Under the pieces are notes generated by a model, which made no database searches, had not been told where the DNA came from, and saw only the letters and a program-made list of their open reading frames with translations. A program made the position numbers and the translations under genes. A stretch of 6,435 nt of DNA from the NCBI GenBank assembly GCA_021399405.1, contig JAAFKL010000420.1:1-6435 (forward strand), read 5' to 3'. Each line of letters starts with the position of its first letter. Position 1 is the stretch's first letter. This document shows positions 5,372 through 6,435 of the stretch, in pieces. The DNA comes from Candidatus Heimdallarchaeota archaeon. Its GTDB lineage: Archaea > Asgardarchaeota > Heimdallarchaeia > Heimdallarchaeales > Kariarchaeaceae.

Positions 5372-6091
5372 TTATTGTGGGGTTATTTCTGGAAATAAAG
5401 GTTTGTAATGCTCATCTCGAGCAATTTGAATAAGTTTTAATTGCTCATCCAATGAAAGTTTTTGATATTTTTCTGCTGCTTCAAGAATATACGGCCATAG
5501 TTTCACATCACAGGAGAGAGGTAAAGTTGTTACTCCAGTTTGAGATAACGTGAACCAAACTGCTTTTTCTATTTCATCTTTATGCTCAAGTGGTCTATAC
5601 CAGGTAGAATGAGTTTTTTCACCTTCCCATCGACTTTTCATAATTACTTTAATTGCTAAAACCGCAATATCTCTTTCTTCAGCTATTTTGAGCAAAGGCC
5701 GGTAATCATTTTCTGGAGAGACGCTCGTCATACTAGCAATTGTTACAGGTAATAGAATAGAATCAAAATCAAATCGCTCCAATGCCTCCAGATGCACTCT
5801 CATATCATGGTGTCCAGTGATTCCAATATGATTTATTAATCCAGTCTCTTTGGCTTCTAAGAACGCTTTCATTGCCCCATCCTCCCCAAAGATCTGATCA
5901 AGTTCTTGTATTGTAGCAACTGCATGAAATTGATAGACATCAAAGTAATCGGTTCCTAGTTTTTTTAGTGATTCGTGTAATTCTTGTTTTGCACCATCAT
6001 ACGTTCTTTGAGTAGTTTTTTCAGTAATGAATAATTTAGATCTTCTCTTCTCCACTGCTGAATTTAACCTAATCTCGGATTCACCATACAT
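5372..6091 (-). CDS. Aldo/keto reductase lacking its N-terminal ~55 residues
   Basis: The 239 residues match the aldo/keto reductase TIM barrel from its second strand onward. They begin MYGESEIRLNSAVEKRRSK, which is the middle of the usual DTAxxYGxSE motif. Tyr2 (proton donor), Lys25 in ITEKT and His56 in DVYQFHAV are the expected catalytic residues. GLINHIGITGH and a C-terminal segment with LPLSCDVKLWPYILEAAE, where NADP(H) binding is expected, follow. The first strand, first helix and catalytic Asp are absent: complete relatives have about 295-300 residues. The Met is a common native residue before that Tyr, so it may not be a real start. In frame upstream, only 14 codons without reductase resemblance lie before a TGA. 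The gene may be a 5'-truncated pseudogene or an assembly artefact. A weak box at 6116-6125 could still drive a leaderless short form. Such enzymes reduce aldehydes or ketones with NADPH; activity without the Asp is doubtful. Confidence 0.85.
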   Translation of the reverse strand: MYGESEIRLNSAVEKRRSKLFITEKTTQRTYDGAKQELHESLKKLGTDYFDVYQFHAVATIQELDQIFGEDGAMKAFLEAKETGLINHIGITGHHDMRVHLEALERFDFDSILLPVTIASMTSVSPENDYRPLLKIAEERDIAVLAIKVIMKSRWEGEKTHSTWYRPLEHKDEIEKAVWFTLSQTGVTTLPLSCDVKLWPYILEAAEKYQKLSLDEQLKLIQIARDEHYKPLFPEITPQ

Positions 6092-6115
6092 GATCTGAAA
6101 AACAAACTTTTTGTT

Positions 6116-6125
6116 GTTTATTTTC
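6116..6125 (-). promoter_or_regulatory. Weak TATA-like box before the truncated reductase
   Basis: GAAAATAAAC on the minus strand is centred about 29 nt before the ATG at 6091, the same spacing as other genes of the window. It is a poor consensus match and overlaps the stop codon of the upstream frameshifted frame. If functional, the shortened reductase would be expressed from this ATG. Confidence 0.25.
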
Positions 6126-6434
6126 TTGTATGTTCAGCTAATACCATACCAACGTCGCCGTATCCTCCAGCTGCTACACTGGAATAGTATAGTACTTGTC
6201 TCCTTAGGGAGAGAGACGCTTCCTTCCACTTGGTGTATTCGAGATCGCATTCTCGACCAAGATGGGTTTTTCACACTTTTTAACCATTGCAAGATCATTC
6301 TTGATACCATCATACTTATCAAAATTAATATCATTGCTTGATTGTTGATGGCTCGTTACAACGGATACAGGAACAGAAATTGCTACTTTCTTTTTGGCTG
6401 TATTTGGACTTCTCCTTCTCTTACGAGAATGAGC
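6118..6434 (-). pseudogene. C-terminal end of an unrecognised, apparently frameshifted ORF
   Basis: One minus-strand frame is open from the right edge and would stop at 6204 (76 residues, start outside the window). It contains the basic stretch SRKRRRSPNTAKKK and then NDINFDKYDGIKNDLAMVKK. Just past an A5 run (plus-strand T5 at 6267-6271) another frame is open for 50 codons to a TAA at 6118. That stretch includes GRECDLEYTKWKEASLSLRR and VAAGGYGDVGMVLAEHTRK, and it ends right at the AT-rich spacer. Adding one A to the run joins them into a single 105-residue C-terminal part. The downstream half of the first frame has G/C-rich third positions unlike this genome, while the joined frame looks more natural. 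The shift may be a real mutation, programmed slippage or an assembly error. I do not recognise the protein. If no shift exists, the coding end is simply 6204. Confidence 0.45.
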
Positions 6435-6435
6435 C

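Noticed and set aside
583..6091. Hypothesis that DoxX, hydrolase, hemerythrin and reductase form one redox-defence cluster
   Set aside because: The genes lie on different strands with separate promoter-like boxes, unrelated genes lie between them, and the reductase is truncated; the sequence gives no evidence of shared regulation.
6092..6112. TTTGTTTTTCAG just before the reductase ATG, resembling a eukaryotic 3' splice site
   Set aside because: Promoter spacing and gene density point to an archaeon, no matching upstream exon with the reductase N-terminus was found, and such a pyrimidine stretch is expected by chance.
6111..6341. Plus-strand frame of 76 codons and a minus-strand frame of 66 codons (6134-6334) near the right edge
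   Set aside because: The plus-strand frame has no recognisable features. The minus-strand one is Trp/Arg/Ser-rich and looks like a shadow of the two frames that join at the A5 run.
6340..6432. Plus-strand peptide ending ATFFLAVFGLLLLLRE, resembling a C-terminal membrane anchor
   Set aside because: An in-frame TGA lies only about 26 codons upstream, so no protein could precede it. It is the complement of the Lys/Arg-rich minus-strand stretch.
1..6435. Search by eye for CRISPR arrays, tRNA or rRNA genes, transposases and insertion-sequence ends
   Set aside because: No regularly spaced repeats, cloverleaf-like segments, transposase motifs or flanking terminal repeats were seen.

Overview
This 6.4-kb, AT-rich window is most likely archaeal, possibly from an Asgard-type lineage (Heimdall- or Lokiarchaeia-like). 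No ribosomal or informational gene is present to settle this. The main evidence is promoter spacing: most genes have an A/T-rich TATA-like box centred about 25-30 nt before the start codon, with no good Shine-Dalgarno site, as expected for leaderless archaeal mRNAs. A heavily sequon-decorated surface protein with a C-terminal membrane anchor and basic tail, and T-run terminators, agree with this.

Layout, left to right. (1) A DoxX-family membrane protein on the minus strand runs off the left edge. It diverges from a plus-strand alpha/beta hydrolase related to haloalkane dehalogenases and epoxide hydrolases; the 229-bp spacer holds promoters and two symmetrical elements. (2) The hydrolase converges on a minus-strand hemerythrin-like protein followed by a T9 terminator. 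(3) Hemerythrin diverges from a secreted, membrane-anchored surface protein across a 209-bp spacer with two promoters and a perfect palindrome. (4) From about 3.5 kb to the right edge all genes are on the minus strand. In transcription order they are: the end of an unrecognised, apparently frameshifted ORF; a 5'-truncated aldo/keto reductase; a 47-residue acidic protein; a seven-helix membrane protein; and a DUF3592-type two-helix membrane protein.

No mobile element, CRISPR array, tRNA or rRNA was seen, and there is no clear operon: nearly every gene has its own promoter-like box. Several genes (DoxX, hemerythrin, aldo/keto reductase, hydrolase) fit redox or small-molecule handling, and three encode envelope proteins, but the sequence does not show that they work as one system.

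The points most worth attention are the promoter-guided start corrections (surface protein at 2199, small protein at 5288, a TTG start near 4991), the reductase cut exactly at its catalytic tyrosine motif, the probable single-base frameshift in an A5 run at 6267-6271, and the hydrolase that keeps an aspartate nucleophile but lacks the usual halide-binding residues.
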